From JAUNST01 sp964452285 (GTDB lineage Bacteria > Patescibacteriota > Microgenomatia > UBA1400 > PJMF01), in contig CAYVKW010000016.1 in NCBI GenBank assembly GCA_964452285.1, positions 1 to 24,624 on the forward strand: 24,624 bases of DNA, written 5' to 3'. Under the pieces are notes generated by a model. The model was not told the DNA's origin. It was given only the letters and a program-made list of their open reading frames with translations, and made no database searches. Below, in pieces: positions 1-7,425 of the stretch. Numbering within the stretch: the first letter of the stretch is position 1; each line of letters starts with the position of its first letter. A program made the translations under genes and the position numbers.

Positions 1-40
1 CTTTACCAAAAATTTATTTATAAATTTAGAAAAAATCATC

Positions 41-46
41 TATAAT
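41..46 (+). promoter_or_regulatory. -10 element of the M23 peptidase gene
   Basis: A perfect TATAAT ends 7 nt before the ATG at 54, so transcription is predicted to start at about 53. There is no convincing -35 and no Shine-Dalgarno, which suggests a leaderless mRNA. Confidence 0.6.
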
Positions 47-53
47 AACAATA

Positions 54-815
54 ATGACTATAGCTAAGAACTTTTTCTTTCAAATGTTTTCGTTCTCTCA
101 TTTTCAAAAACAACTTTTTTGTCAGTCCAAATTTTTCTTGCACCTTTTAAGCTACTTTTTTTTAATAATTTTTTTATTAATTCAATCTCTTAAATTTATT
201 TCTGCTGAAACTATTAATTATCAAACCTGTCCTCTAGATAAAGGTCCAGCAAAAACTGTTGCCTCGATTTGCGTTGGCGACTGCCCAAAAAGACAAACAA
301 ATTCTTTTTGTTGGCCTGTAGAAGGAAATCTTGGCCAATTTCCTTTTAATCCTACTGGCTCGCATGCTAATGGCGATGCTTTTGATATTAATGGCAATGG
401 CGGTGCCACTATTTATGCTCCAGTGAGTGGTGATTATACTTTTGGCACTGCTCCGCAAGTAGGAACCTGGAAATATAATAATGGCATGCCTGGATGTTAT
501 GCCACTGTTAAATTTGAATACAATGGTGAAGAATTACAATTTCGCTTTGCTCATATGCCTTATGAGAATAATGTTGCTCCTGGGGCGGCAGGAGGTAAAT
601 GTAAAACTGGAACTTATTATTATAATCAAGGCGATCCTATTGGTGTCGTCAATAGCACTGGTAATAGTTCTGGTAATCACCTTCATTTTGCTATTATTCC
701 AGCCAATAAGGGACAATCTCGTTTCCCAGAGCTATTCTTTCAAGGAGTTGCTGCTACTAGAGAAAATAAAGACAATCTTACCACTATTGTTAATCAAATC
801 CTATGTAAACAATAA
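54..815 (+). CDS. Secreted M23-family metallopeptidase
   Basis: This 253-aa protein probably cuts peptidoglycan cross-links outside the membrane. The zinc-site pattern of M23 (LytM-like) enzymes is complete: H104 and D111 in SHANGDAFD, H167 in RFAH, and the HLH pair H209/H211 in GNHLHFAI. A hydrophobic stretch at about 28-45 followed by ISA-ET near 50 looks like a signal peptide or N-terminal anchor, with a long charged segment before it. Six cysteines after residue 58 (C59, C73, C77, C86, C148, C183) could form disulphides, consistent with export. The start at 54 is favoured over Met11 (84) because a TATAAT lies 7 nt upstream. It precedes the PrgI/VirB4 genes but has its own promoter. A wall hydrolase is a common partner of type IV secretion systems (VirB1 role); that link is inference from position only. 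Confidence 0.85.
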   Translation: MTIAKNFFFQMFSFSHFQKQLFCQSKFFLHLLSYFFLIIFLLIQSLKFISAETINYQTCPLDKGPAKTVASICVGDCPKRQTNSFCWPVEGNLGQFPFNPTGSHANGDAFDINGNGGATIYAPVSGDYTFGTAPQVGTWKYNNGMPGCYATVKFEYNGEELQFRFAHMPYENNVAPGAAGGKCKTGTYYYNQGDPIGVVNSTGNSSGNHLHFAIIPANKGQSRFPELFFQGVAATRENKDNLTTIVNQILCKQ

Positions 816-897
816 TTTCTATCAATAAAATATATACTTCATCAGTGAAAAGCATTTGCAAAGAATCTTCTATTCTATAGATTGAAAGCATTTTTCA

Positions 898-926
898 TTG
901 ACTCCAATTTATCTTTTTGTTATAAT
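898..926 (+). promoter_or_regulatory. Consensus promoter of the PrgI gene
   Basis: TTGACT (898-903), a 17-nt spacer and TATAAT (921-926). TG at 918-919 also makes it an extended -10. Predicted start is about 933, giving a leader of about 29 nt. Confidence 0.8.
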
Positions 927-932
927 GACCGC

Positions 933-952
933 AGGCTTTTCAAAAAGAGCCT
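933..952 (+). promoter_or_regulatory. 5'-terminal mRNA hairpin before the PrgI gene
   Basis: AGGCTTTT pairs with AAGAGCCT around a CAAA loop (8 bp including one T-G wobble). The stem starts at the predicted transcription start and ends 9 nt before the ATG. It could stabilise the mRNA or modulate initiation; its role is inferred. Confidence 0.4.
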
Positions 953-961
953 ACTTATATC

Positions 962-2509
962 ATGCAAGAACACTTTATCCCTCAGGACATCAGTAATTAT
1001 CGCTTTCATCTTATTGGTGAGCTTGACCTAAAACAGTTTTTAGAAATCATGGCTGGCGTTGTTCTCGGTTTTTTGGTGTACAAACTCGGCTTGCCTGGTT
1101 TTATTACTTGGCCAATAGTTATTCTTTGTGTTGGACTTGGTCTTATTGCCGCTCTTGTTCCTATCGCCGACCAACCTTTAACTCACTGGCTTTCTGTTTT
1201 TTTCAAACTCCTTTATTCTCCCACTAAATTTTATTGGCGGCGCTCTAATGTTATCCCCGCCTATTTTACTTACGAATTAAAAAACGAATACAGTAATCTC
1301 CTCTCTGAGCCAGAAACATTTAATTCCGCTCTCGTCAAACAACATCGTGCTCTGGACTATTTCACTAGTTTAGAAAAAGAAGCAGAGCGCGACAATCTAG
1401 AAGTTTTTGATCAAGAAAACGTCAATTCTGTTCTGAACCAATTTACCACTATTCCAGAAACAAAAGCCAAACCCGCTACACATAAAAAAGTTATTCTTAA
1501 GCCCTCAGTTCAAGAAGGTCAATCTCTACGTATCCGTCCGATTATCACTCCTACTCAAGAAAACATCGATTCTTTTCTTAGTAACACTGCTAGTTTTTTC
1601 AAACCTACCAAAGTTACCACTAAAATTACCGGTGTCGGCGACAAAAACATTGGTTGGCCCAATTCAACTATCGTTAATAATCAATCGCAAAAAACCGTTT
1701 CTCCAGTTTCTTCTGCACCCACCACTGTTAATATTGCTTCCGTTTCCTCTACTTCAATTCCTACCGCCACTTCTCCCATATCCACTGATCCCGCCGCCAC
1801 CTCTTCTCCAATCACGTCAGTTACTTCTTCCTCTTCCACTAGCGAAAACACTTCTTCCGTCGTCTCTAACACTTCTTCAACTGCTACTATTTCCCCTACG
1901 ATTACTGCGGCATCCGCTCCAATCACCAGTTCTATTTCCGATGTCACCACTTCACCCAATATTTCCATTTCTTCGACTAAAACCAACATTGTCGGCGATA
2001 TCACTCCTTTCGCTTCTAACTCTACTTCTACTTCAATCCCTACTAATAAGCGCCCCCCCACTACGTCATCAGTCTCCGCTCCACTTACAAACTCTTCTTC
2101 TCCTTCTTCATTTTTCACTCACGAAAGCAGCTCTTTAAATAACATTAACCCCGTTAACTCATCAACTTCCTCTATAACTTCGCCCATCTCCGCCGCCGTT
2201 ACTGCTTCTTCCGCTCCCAATATTATTTCAGACTCTTCTCTAGCTGGAGAAAAAACTTTTCTTCTTAAAGGTAAAGTTGTTGATTCACAAAACCATCTTA
2301 TTTCCGACGCCATTCTTAGTGTTAAAGACATGAATGGCAATCTTAAATTCATTCTTCGCAGTGATGAAAACGGCAATTTCATCAGCTCTAGACCACTTGA
2401 TTTTGGCAAATATGCCATCACCGTTAAAAAAGATAGCTTCGTTTTCCCAGAAACGCTCGCTGAACTCACCGACGAAGGCTTACCTCCTTTTTTGCTAAAA
2501 GCCAATTAA
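962..2509 (+). CDS. PrgI-family membrane protein with Ser/Thr-rich stalk and C-terminal beta domain
   Basis: This 515-aa protein has a typical PrgI head (residues about 1-95: FIPQDISNYRF, then two membrane helices at about 27-46 and 49-70, then the basic end KFYWRR). PrgI proteins are thought to be VirB3-like inner-membrane parts of type IV secretion systems. Residues about 95-230 are charged and more ordinary. About 230-430 is almost pure Ser/Thr/Pro/Ala/Ile low complexity. About 433-510 (LKGKVVDSQNHLISDAILSV to GKYAITVKKDSF) resembles a carboxypeptidase-regulatory-like beta-sandwich. Simple PrgI proteins are about 100-150 aa, so the stalk and terminal domain are an extension. A TraC-like protein and a VirB4 ATPase follow. 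The PrgI assignment is firm; the C-terminal domain call is moderate and membrane topology is unresolved. Confidence 0.8.
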   Translation: MQEHFIPQDISNYRFHLIGELDLKQFLEIMAGVVLGFLVYKLGLPGFITWPIVILCVGLGLIAALVPIADQPLTHWLSVFFKLLYSPTKFYWRRSNVIPAYFTYELKNEYSNLLSEPETFNSALVKQHRALDYFTSLEKEAERDNLEVFDQENVNSVLNQFTTIPETKAKPATHKKVILKPSVQEGQSLRIRPIITPTQENIDSFLSNTASFFKPTKVTTKITGVGDKNIGWPNSTIVNNQSQKTVSPVSSAPTTVNIASVSSTSIPTATSPISTDPAATSSPITSVTSSSSTSENTSSVVSNTSSTATISPTITAASAPITSSISDVTTSPNISISSTKTNIVGDITPFASNSTSTSIPTNKRPPTTSSVSAPLTNSSSPSSFFTHESSSLNNINPVNSSTSSITSPISAAVTASSAPNIISDSSLAGEKTFLLKGKVVDSQNHLISDAILSVKDMNGNLKFILRSDENGNFISSRPLDFGKYAITVKKDSFVFPETLAELTDEGLPPFLLKAN

Positions 2510-2520
2510 TTTGTTATAAT
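2492..2520 (+). promoter_or_regulatory. Promoter of the TraC-like/virB4 pair
   Basis: TTGCTA (2492-2497), a 17-nt spacer and extended -10 TGTTATAAT (2512-2520). It overlaps the 3' end of the PrgI gene. Predicted start is about 2527, leaving an 8-nt leader without Shine-Dalgarno. Confidence 0.6.
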
Positions 2521-2534
2521 TTATAAAGAAAAAT

Positions 2535-3236
2535 ATGTCTGAAATCAGCTCATCAACCCAAAAATTCATCGATATCTTCGAGATTACCAATGACTTGCTT
2601 ATTTTAAACAGCGGTCACATCTCGGAAATTATTCAGGTTGGCACCATTAATTTTGGTCTTCTTTCAGAAGAAGAGCAAGATAGTGCCATTTTTGCTTATG
2701 CCGGCATTCTCAATTCTCTTAATTTTCCTATTCAAATTATCATTAAAACCCAAACTAAAGATATTACTAATTACGTCAATCATCTTATTGAAGCAGAAGA
2801 AAAAGCGAAGAATCCAACTCATAAAGCCCAGATTGCTCGCTACCGCGATTTTATTAAAGACTGGGTCAAAAACAGTAATGTTCTTGATAAAAAATTCTTT
2901 GTCAGTATTACCGCTCCTCCAGAAGACTTAGGACTTCTTACAAGCAAAGGTCTTTTTAACAGCTCTGCTCAAGTTAATCTCGACCACTATGAACTTAATC
3001 CAATTATCGAAAAAGCTAAAAACTCTCTTGATCCAAAACGAGATCATTTAATTAGTCAATTTGGCCGTCTTGGTCTATCTGCCAGACAAATTTCTACTCA
3101 AGAAATCACCAAGCTTTTTTACAATAGTTATAATCCTGACAGCAACGAAGGTGTTGAGCTGATTAATAGTCAAGAATATTCTGCTCCTATTGTTTCAGCT
3201 GGTATTGTCAGTCAACAGTTAAAAACAGAAGTCTAA
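2535..3236 (+). CDS. TraC-like (VirB4 N-terminal-type) domain protein
   Basis: This 233-aa soluble protein has no P-loop. It matches the pattern of the TraC-like domain found just upstream of VirB4 in Patescibacteria: an N-terminal STQKFIDIFEI, then a beta/alpha unit with INFGLLSEEEQD and LNSLNFPIQIIIKT (about 40-75), a helical hairpin (about 80-115) and the strand KKFFVSIT near 130. It probably acts as a partner or split N-terminal domain of the ATPase encoded 4 nt downstream. It has no transmembrane segment and is likely cytoplasmic. The role as VirB4 partner rests on family resemblance and gene order. I recognise the family from memory, not from a search. Confidence 0.7.
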   Translation: MSEISSSTQKFIDIFEITNDLLILNSGHISEIIQVGTINFGLLSEEEQDSAIFAYAGILNSLNFPIQIIIKTQTKDITNYVNHLIEAEEKAKNPTHKAQIARYRDFIKDWVKNSNVLDKKFFVSITAPPEDLGLLTSKGLFNSSAQVNLDHYELNPIIEKAKNSLDPKRDHLISQFGRLGLSARQISTQEITKLFYNSYNPDSNEGVELINSQEYSAPIVSAGIVSQQLKTEV

Positions 3237-3240
3237 AAAA

Positions 3241-5331
3241 ATGCCATCAATTACCGATTTATTCAAATTTAATCAAAAAAACACCGATTCTATTGCTCAA
3301 CAAGCTCAGACACAAAAAGAAAAGCTTGTTTTTGAAAAAATCAAAGAATATTCTCAAGGTTTGGTCACCATTCAAGATATTATTTCTCCTGAAGCCATTG
3401 AACTCGATTTTACCGAACAAAAAATTAATGCCACTTACACTCGCAGTTTTTTTGTTTCCGGTTATCCTCGTTCAGTTCTCGCCAATTGGCTTTCACCTTT
3501 AATCAATTACCCCGCTACTATCGATATCTCCATGTTTATTTATCCCGTTGATAGTGCTGACATTTTAGACAAACTCAAGCGTAAAATTACTGAAATGGAA
3601 GCCGAGCTTCAATCAGATCTTAAAGCCGGTAAAGTCACTAATATTGATACTGAAGTTAAACTTGAAGATGCTGTTTCTCTTCGAGAAGAACTCGCCAAAG
3701 GTAGTTATAAATTCTTTCAATTTGGGCTTTATCTCACTATTTACGCTAATACTCTCGATGAGCTTGATCGTATTAGCAAAGCCGTTCGTTCCACTCTCGG
3801 TGCTCAGCTTATTATCGCTAAACAAGCCACCATGCAGATGGGCGACGGTTTTAAGAATACTCTTCCTATGGGCATTGACCACTTCAAAATCAATCGTAAC
3901 ATGGACACAATTTCTCTTGCTACTACTTTCCCTTTCACTTCTTCAGAACTTTCCATGGAAACAGGCATCATGTATGGCATTAATGAACATAATGACTCTC
4001 TAGTTATCTTTGACCGTTTTCAAATGGAAAACGCCAATATGGTTATTTTCGCCAAATCTGGTTCAGGAAAATCGTATACTGTTAAATTGGAGATTATTCG
4101 TCAGCTCATGTTTGGTGTTGACGTCGTCGTTCTCGATCCTGAACATGAATATGAACCTTTAGCAAAAAAAATGGAAGGTCAATATCTTAATTTCTCATTT
4201 AATTCCAACACTAAAATCAATCCTTTCGATCTTTCCAACCTTTACGAAGAAGGCGAAAATGAGCTTGGACAAAAAATTCTCTCTTTACACGGACTTCTTC
4301 GTCTTATGCTTGGAGATATGAGCTCTGAACAAAATTCTCTTTTAGACAAAGCCATCGTCGCTGCTTATAGAGCTAAAGGTATTACTCCTGACCCCGGCAC
4401 TCAAACCAATGAACCTCCTTTAATGGAAGATCTTTATAAAGCTTTAATTGGTATGGAAATTCCGCCAGCTTTAGATCTTGCTACTCGACTGGAAAAATAC
4501 ATTACTGGCTCTTTCCGCGGTCTTTTTGATCAAAAATCCAACATCAATCTTGATAATCCTCTAATTATCTTTTCCGTTAAAGAGATCGAAGAAGAATTAC
4601 GTCCAATCGCCATGTATGTTATTCTTGATTTTATTTGGACTAGAGTCAAACGTAAATTCAAAAAAAGAGTCCTAGTCGTTGATGAAGCTTGGTATTTTAT
4701 GAAAAATCGCGACAGCGCCTCTTTCTTATATTCTATGGCAAAAAGAGCTCGTAAATACTTCTTAGGCGTCACTACTATCTCACAGGACGTCGAGGATTTT
4801 CTTGCTAATGATTACGGCAAAGCTATTGTTTCCAACTCTTCCATTCAATTCTTAATGAAGCAATCGAGTGTCTCTTTGCCTGTTCTCGTCGATACTTTCC
4901 ATCTCTCTCAAGGAGAACAACAGCTTTTGACCGCTGCTGACGTCGGTGAAGGTGTTTTCTTTGCCGGACAAAATCACGTTGCTTTGAGAGTTATTGCTTC
5001 CCCAGAAGAACACGAGGTTATTACCACCAATCCAGCTGAAGTTCTTAGAAGACAGCAAGAAGAGGCAGCTAAAGCCGCTAAAAACGCTCTCGGTTCTAAT
5101 GAAGCTTCAACGGCTTCTTCGACTGATACCAATTTAGACGAGAGCGCCAATCTAGATGAACTTTATCAGTTAATTAATAATTTAGAACAGCAATCTTCTT
5201 CAGATACACCTTCTTCTAATCAAGCGGGTTTACCTTCTGCTTCTTCTAGCGTCAACTCTCAAAATCTACCTTCACCTCAAGAGAAACTTGATCCTTATTC
5301 CATCGATAGCTATCGTCCACCAAATTCTTAA
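3241..5331 (+). CDS. VirB4-family type IV secretion/conjugation ATPase
   Basis: A 696-aa ATPase that would energise a type IV secretion-like or DNA-transfer apparatus at the inner face of the membrane. Residues about 45-240 are the VirB4 N-terminal domain (RSFFVSGYPR, DISMFIYPVD, DGFKNTLPMG). The ATPase core follows, with Walker A AKSGSGKS at 271-278, a VVVLDPEHEYEPL motif at about 295, and Walker B VLVVDEAWYFM at about 477-487 (D481, E482). GVTTISQDVEDFL matches the sensor-like TQ segment of the family. The last 90 or so residues are a Ser/Asn/Pro-rich tail that looks disordered. The start lies 4 nt after the previous stop with no Shine-Dalgarno, so translational coupling is likely. No VirD4, VirB6 or relaxase gene is visible in the window. 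Confidence 0.9.
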   Translation: MPSITDLFKFNQKNTDSIAQQAQTQKEKLVFEKIKEYSQGLVTIQDIISPEAIELDFTEQKINATYTRSFFVSGYPRSVLANWLSPLINYPATIDISMFIYPVDSADILDKLKRKITEMEAELQSDLKAGKVTNIDTEVKLEDAVSLREELAKGSYKFFQFGLYLTIYANTLDELDRISKAVRSTLGAQLIIAKQATMQMGDGFKNTLPMGIDHFKINRNMDTISLATTFPFTSSELSMETGIMYGINEHNDSLVIFDRFQMENANMVIFAKSGSGKSYTVKLEIIRQLMFGVDVVVLDPEHEYEPLAKKMEGQYLNFSFNSNTKINPFDLSNLYEEGENELGQKILSLHGLLRLMLGDMSSEQNSLLDKAIVAAYRAKGITPDPGTQTNEPPLMEDLYKALIGMEIPPALDLATRLEKYITGSFRGLFDQKSNINLDNPLIIFSVKEIEEELRPIAMYVILDFIWTRVKRKFKKRVLVVDEAWYFMKNRDSASFLYSMAKRARKYFLGVTTISQDVEDFLANDYGKAIVSNSSIQFLMKQSSVSLPVLVDTFHLSQGEQQLLTAADVGEGVFFAGQNHVALRVIASPEEHEVITTNPAEVLRRQQEEAAKAAKNALGSNEASTASSTDTNLDESANLDELYQLINNLEQQSSSDTPSSNQAGLPSASSSVNSQNLPSPQEKLDPYSIDSYRPPNS

Positions 5332-5368
5332 TAGTTCATAGCTCATCATTTATCGCTTAATTTACCAC

Positions 5369-5398
5369 TTGACAAATGTGTAAAACTATGTGTATAAC
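5369..5398 (+). promoter_or_regulatory. dnaA promoter
   Basis: TTGACA (5369-5374), an 18-nt spacer and TATAAC (5393-5398). Predicted start is about 5405, only 2 nt before the dnaA ATG at 5407, so the mRNA is probably leaderless. Confidence 0.75.
5377..5397 (-). promoter_or_regulatory. Two DnaA boxes inside the dnaA promoter
   Basis: TGTGTAAAA (5377-5385) and TGTGTATAA (5389-5397) read as TTTTACACA and TTATACACA on the minus strand, both fitting TTWTNCACA. They are 12 nt apart. They fill the spacer and cover the -10, so bound DnaA should block RNA polymerase. This is the classical arrangement for autorepression; the regulation itself is inferred. Confidence 0.75.
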
Positions 5399-5406
5399 TG
5401 CACTCT

Positions 5407-7059
5407 ATGCAAAACGAGAGTTCACTTTCTTTATCTGGAGATCAATTAGATTCCCTTTGGCTAGAAGTTTGCCAAGAGCTTATTGTTCTTTCTTCTCCTT
5501 TACTAGTTAATGCTTGGGCCAAGACTAGCCGCTTGCAACAGATAGAAGATTTCGCCGACGGCAAATGGCTTTGTACTTTTGCCTGTCCATCTTCTTTTAA
5601 TGCTCTCCAATTTGAGAAAAATCTTTCTCCCCTTGTCAAAAACGTTCTCAATCAAAAGCTTGGTCGTCCAATAGAGCTTAAGTTTGTTTTTAATCAAATT
5701 CCTGCCCCCTCTTCTTACATACCTCCTCAAGAACCAATCTCTGCACCTACTTCTGTTTCCATTCAGGTTTCTTCTCCGCCAGAAGCAAAACCAGATTTCC
5801 AAAATCATCCTTTTTCCAACTCCACTCCTTCTCTCAGTTCAAATTTAGATTTAGATTCTGACACTGAAACCGTTCCTCCAGATAATCAAACGATTTTTTC
5901 CACCCAAAAAGACTCTTCATCTTCTTCCACTTTTACCGCTTCCAGATCTTCTTCTTTTCACGATGGTCTTTTTTCATCCTCGGTTGTCAAAGACACTCTT
6001 ATTAGTCGTGCTCAAACCATTGCTAAAGGCATTGGCCTTAACCCAGATTATAATTTTAATTCTTTTGCCGTCTCCGGCAGTAATGAAATGGCTCACGTCG
6101 CCGCTCTTTCCGTCGCCAATGCCCCTGGAGTCACTTACAACCCTCTTTTCTTTTATGGTGGCGTTGGCGTCGGCAAAACTCACTTAATGCAAGCAATCGG
6201 TAATCATATTCTTGCTCGTTCACCCGAAACCAAAATTATTTACTGCACCAGCGAAGAATTCACCAATACTATTATTCGCGCTATCCAGAGCAAAAAAACT
6301 TATAGTTTTCGCGACAAATTTCGTGCTTGTAAAGTTTTACTCATAGACGATATCCAATTTATTGGCGGCAAAACAGCTGTTCAAGAGGAATTTTTTCACA
6401 CTTTTAATGCCCTCGTCAAACAAAATTCTCAGATCGTCATTACCAGCGATAAACCTCCTTATGAAATTCCTCTTCTAGAAGACCGTCTTCGTTCTCGTTT
6501 TGCCGCCGGCCTCAACGTCGACATTCAACAACCCTCCTTTGAACTTAGAAGTGCTATCCTTCTTGCCAAAGCCAAAGCAAAAAACCTTGATTTACCAATA
6601 GAATTAGCCCAAATAATCGCCTCACGCATTGACAGTGCCCGCAAACTCGAAGGCATCGTTATGCAGCTTAAAAGCTATACCGATCTTCAACACTTACCTC
6701 TTACCCAAGAGCTAGTTACTCAAGTTCTTGGCACCCAACATCAGCAAGAGCGTCTCAGTCGCCGTTTACAGCCAGGAGAAGTCCTTTCTGCGGTTGCTAA
6801 TCATTATCGCATTAAACAAGCCGTTATTAAGGGTTCTAAGCGCCAAAAAGACATCATTCGCGCTCGTCACGTCGCTATGTTTCTGCTCAAAGCCGAATTA
6901 GATCTCAGTTATAGCGAAATTGGTAAAATTTTCTCCAATCGCGATCACACCAGTGTTCTTCACGCCGTTCAAAAAATTAATGAAGACTTAAAAAAAGACG
7001 ACGTTCTTGCTCAAGAGGTTGCTGCCATTAAAACTTCCGTTCTCGGCGGCAATCTATAA
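5407..7059 (+). CDS. dnaA: Chromosomal replication initiator DnaA
   Basis: A 550-aa initiator that binds DnaA boxes, forms an ATP-dependent filament at oriC and opens the duplex. Domain I is at about 1-85 (LWLEVCQELIVLSSP). Domain II is a long Ser/Pro-rich linker (about 100-200), which makes the protein longer than the usual 440-470 aa. The AAA+ domain III has Walker A GGVGVGKT at 251-258, Walker B LLIDDIQFI with D314/D315, and the EDRLRSRF arginine motif. Domain IV carries the DnaA-box recognition signature SNRDHTSVLHA (R512, D513, H514, T515), close to the canonical GGRDHTTVLHA. The start is fixed by the immediate promoter and the position of domain I. Autoregulation is likely through the two boxes in its promoter. 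oriC follows directly. Confidence 0.97.
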   Translation: MQNESSLSLSGDQLDSLWLEVCQELIVLSSPLLVNAWAKTSRLQQIEDFADGKWLCTFACPSSFNALQFEKNLSPLVKNVLNQKLGRPIELKFVFNQIPAPSSYIPPQEPISAPTSVSIQVSSPPEAKPDFQNHPFSNSTPSLSSNLDLDSDTETVPPDNQTIFSTQKDSSSSSTFTASRSSSFHDGLFSSSVVKDTLISRAQTIAKGIGLNPDYNFNSFAVSGSNEMAHVAALSVANAPGVTYNPLFFYGGVGVGKTHLMQAIGNHILARSPETKIIYCTSEEFTNTIIRAIQSKKTYSFRDKFRACKVLLIDDIQFIGGKTAVQEEFFHTFNALVKQNSQIVITSDKPPYEIPLLEDRLRSRFAAGLNVDIQQPSFELRSAILLAKAKAKNLDLPIELAQIIASRIDSARKLEGIVMQLKSYTDLQHLPLTQELVTQVLGTQHQQERLSRRLQPGEVLSAVANHYRIKQAVIKGSKRQKDIIRARHVAMFLLKAELDLSYSEIGKIFSNRDHTSVLHAVQKINEDLKKDDVLAQEVAAIKTSVLGGNL

Positions 7060-7079
7060 CTTTTCCCGTTTATTTTAAG

Positions 7080-7229
7080 TTTTCCACTTTTCGGTGGAAA
7101 ACTCCGTTTATAAACCTGTGTTTTTCTTCGTTGTTTTTTCTGTAAAACTTTCCTCCTCCGTGGAAAACTCTTTTAATTCTTCCACTTTTCCACATTTCTT
7201 TTCCACCTCCATCATTGGAGTTTTGCACC
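7080..7229. repeat. Cluster of seven DnaA-box-like 9-mers
   Basis: Plus strand: TTTTCCACT (7080-7088), TCTTCCACT (7178-7186), TTTTCCACA (7186-7194, full TTWTNCACA match), TTTTCCACC (7199-7207) and TTTTGCACC (7221-7229). Minus strand: GTGGAAAA at 7094-7101 and 7160-7167. Most differ from consensus only at the last base, so this lineage may prefer TTTTCCAC as its box. Confidence 0.75.
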
Positions 7230-7331
7230 ACCCACTTCTTTTTCCTCACCAATTATAAAATCGCTGATCATCAAGCATAATTTTCAAAAATTCTTTCTCA
7301 TCCACCCCGTTTCTCACCGACTTTTTCTTAC

Positions 7332-7346
7332 CTACTACTATAACTA
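7332..7346 (-). promoter_or_regulatory. DnaA-trio-like element
   Basis: The plus strand reads CTA CTA CTA TAA CTA, so the complement read 3' to 5' is GAT GAT GAT ATT GAT. DnaA-trios are runs of 3'-(G/A)A(T/A)-5' on which the DnaA filament extends along one strand. The element sits between the boxes and the AT-rich segment, in the expected orientation. The closest full-quality box is about 100 nt away; poorer ones at 7298-7306 and 7310-7318 are nearer. Confidence 0.5.
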
Positions 7347-7400
7347 TTTTATTTAATATTAATATAATTAATTAAAATCATTTTTAAAAACAATTAATTT
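7341..7400. other. AT-rich duplex unwinding element
   Basis: Only 3 of 60 bases are G or C. The segment lies just after the trio-like run and before the dnaN promoter, the expected place for initial strand opening. Confidence 0.65.
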
Positions 7401-7409
7401 TTTAATTCA

Positions 7410-7418
7410 TGCTATAAT
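7410..7418 (+). promoter_or_regulatory. Extended -10 promoter of dnaN
   Basis: TGCTATAAT; predicted start about 7425, one base before the ATG at 7426. No -35 and no Shine-Dalgarno, so a leaderless mRNA is expected. It borders the AT-rich origin segment. Confidence 0.7.
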
Positions 7419-7425
7419 CACTCAT

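Larger units (their letters stand above)
7060..7425 (+). other. Predicted oriC in the dnaA-dnaN gap
   Basis: This 366-nt gene-free stretch holds, in order, a DnaA-box cluster (7080-7229), a weaker-box region (7230-7320), a DnaA-trio-like run (7332-7346) and an extremely AT-rich segment up to the dnaN promoter. The order matches bipartite or Bacillus-type origins lying between dnaA and dnaN. Origin activity is inferred from the motifs and the neighbours. Confidence 0.85.

Noticed and set aside
841..900. Repeated TGAAAAGCATTT / TGAAAGCATTT in the gap before the PrgI gene
   Set aside because: Two short imperfect copies in AT-rich DNA are compatible with chance.
1681..2505. Two long minus-strand frames opposite the PrgI gene
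   Set aside because: They mirror the Ser/Thr-rich and C-terminal coding regions of the plus-strand gene. The Glu/Val-rich product is an artefact of antisense Ser/Thr codons.
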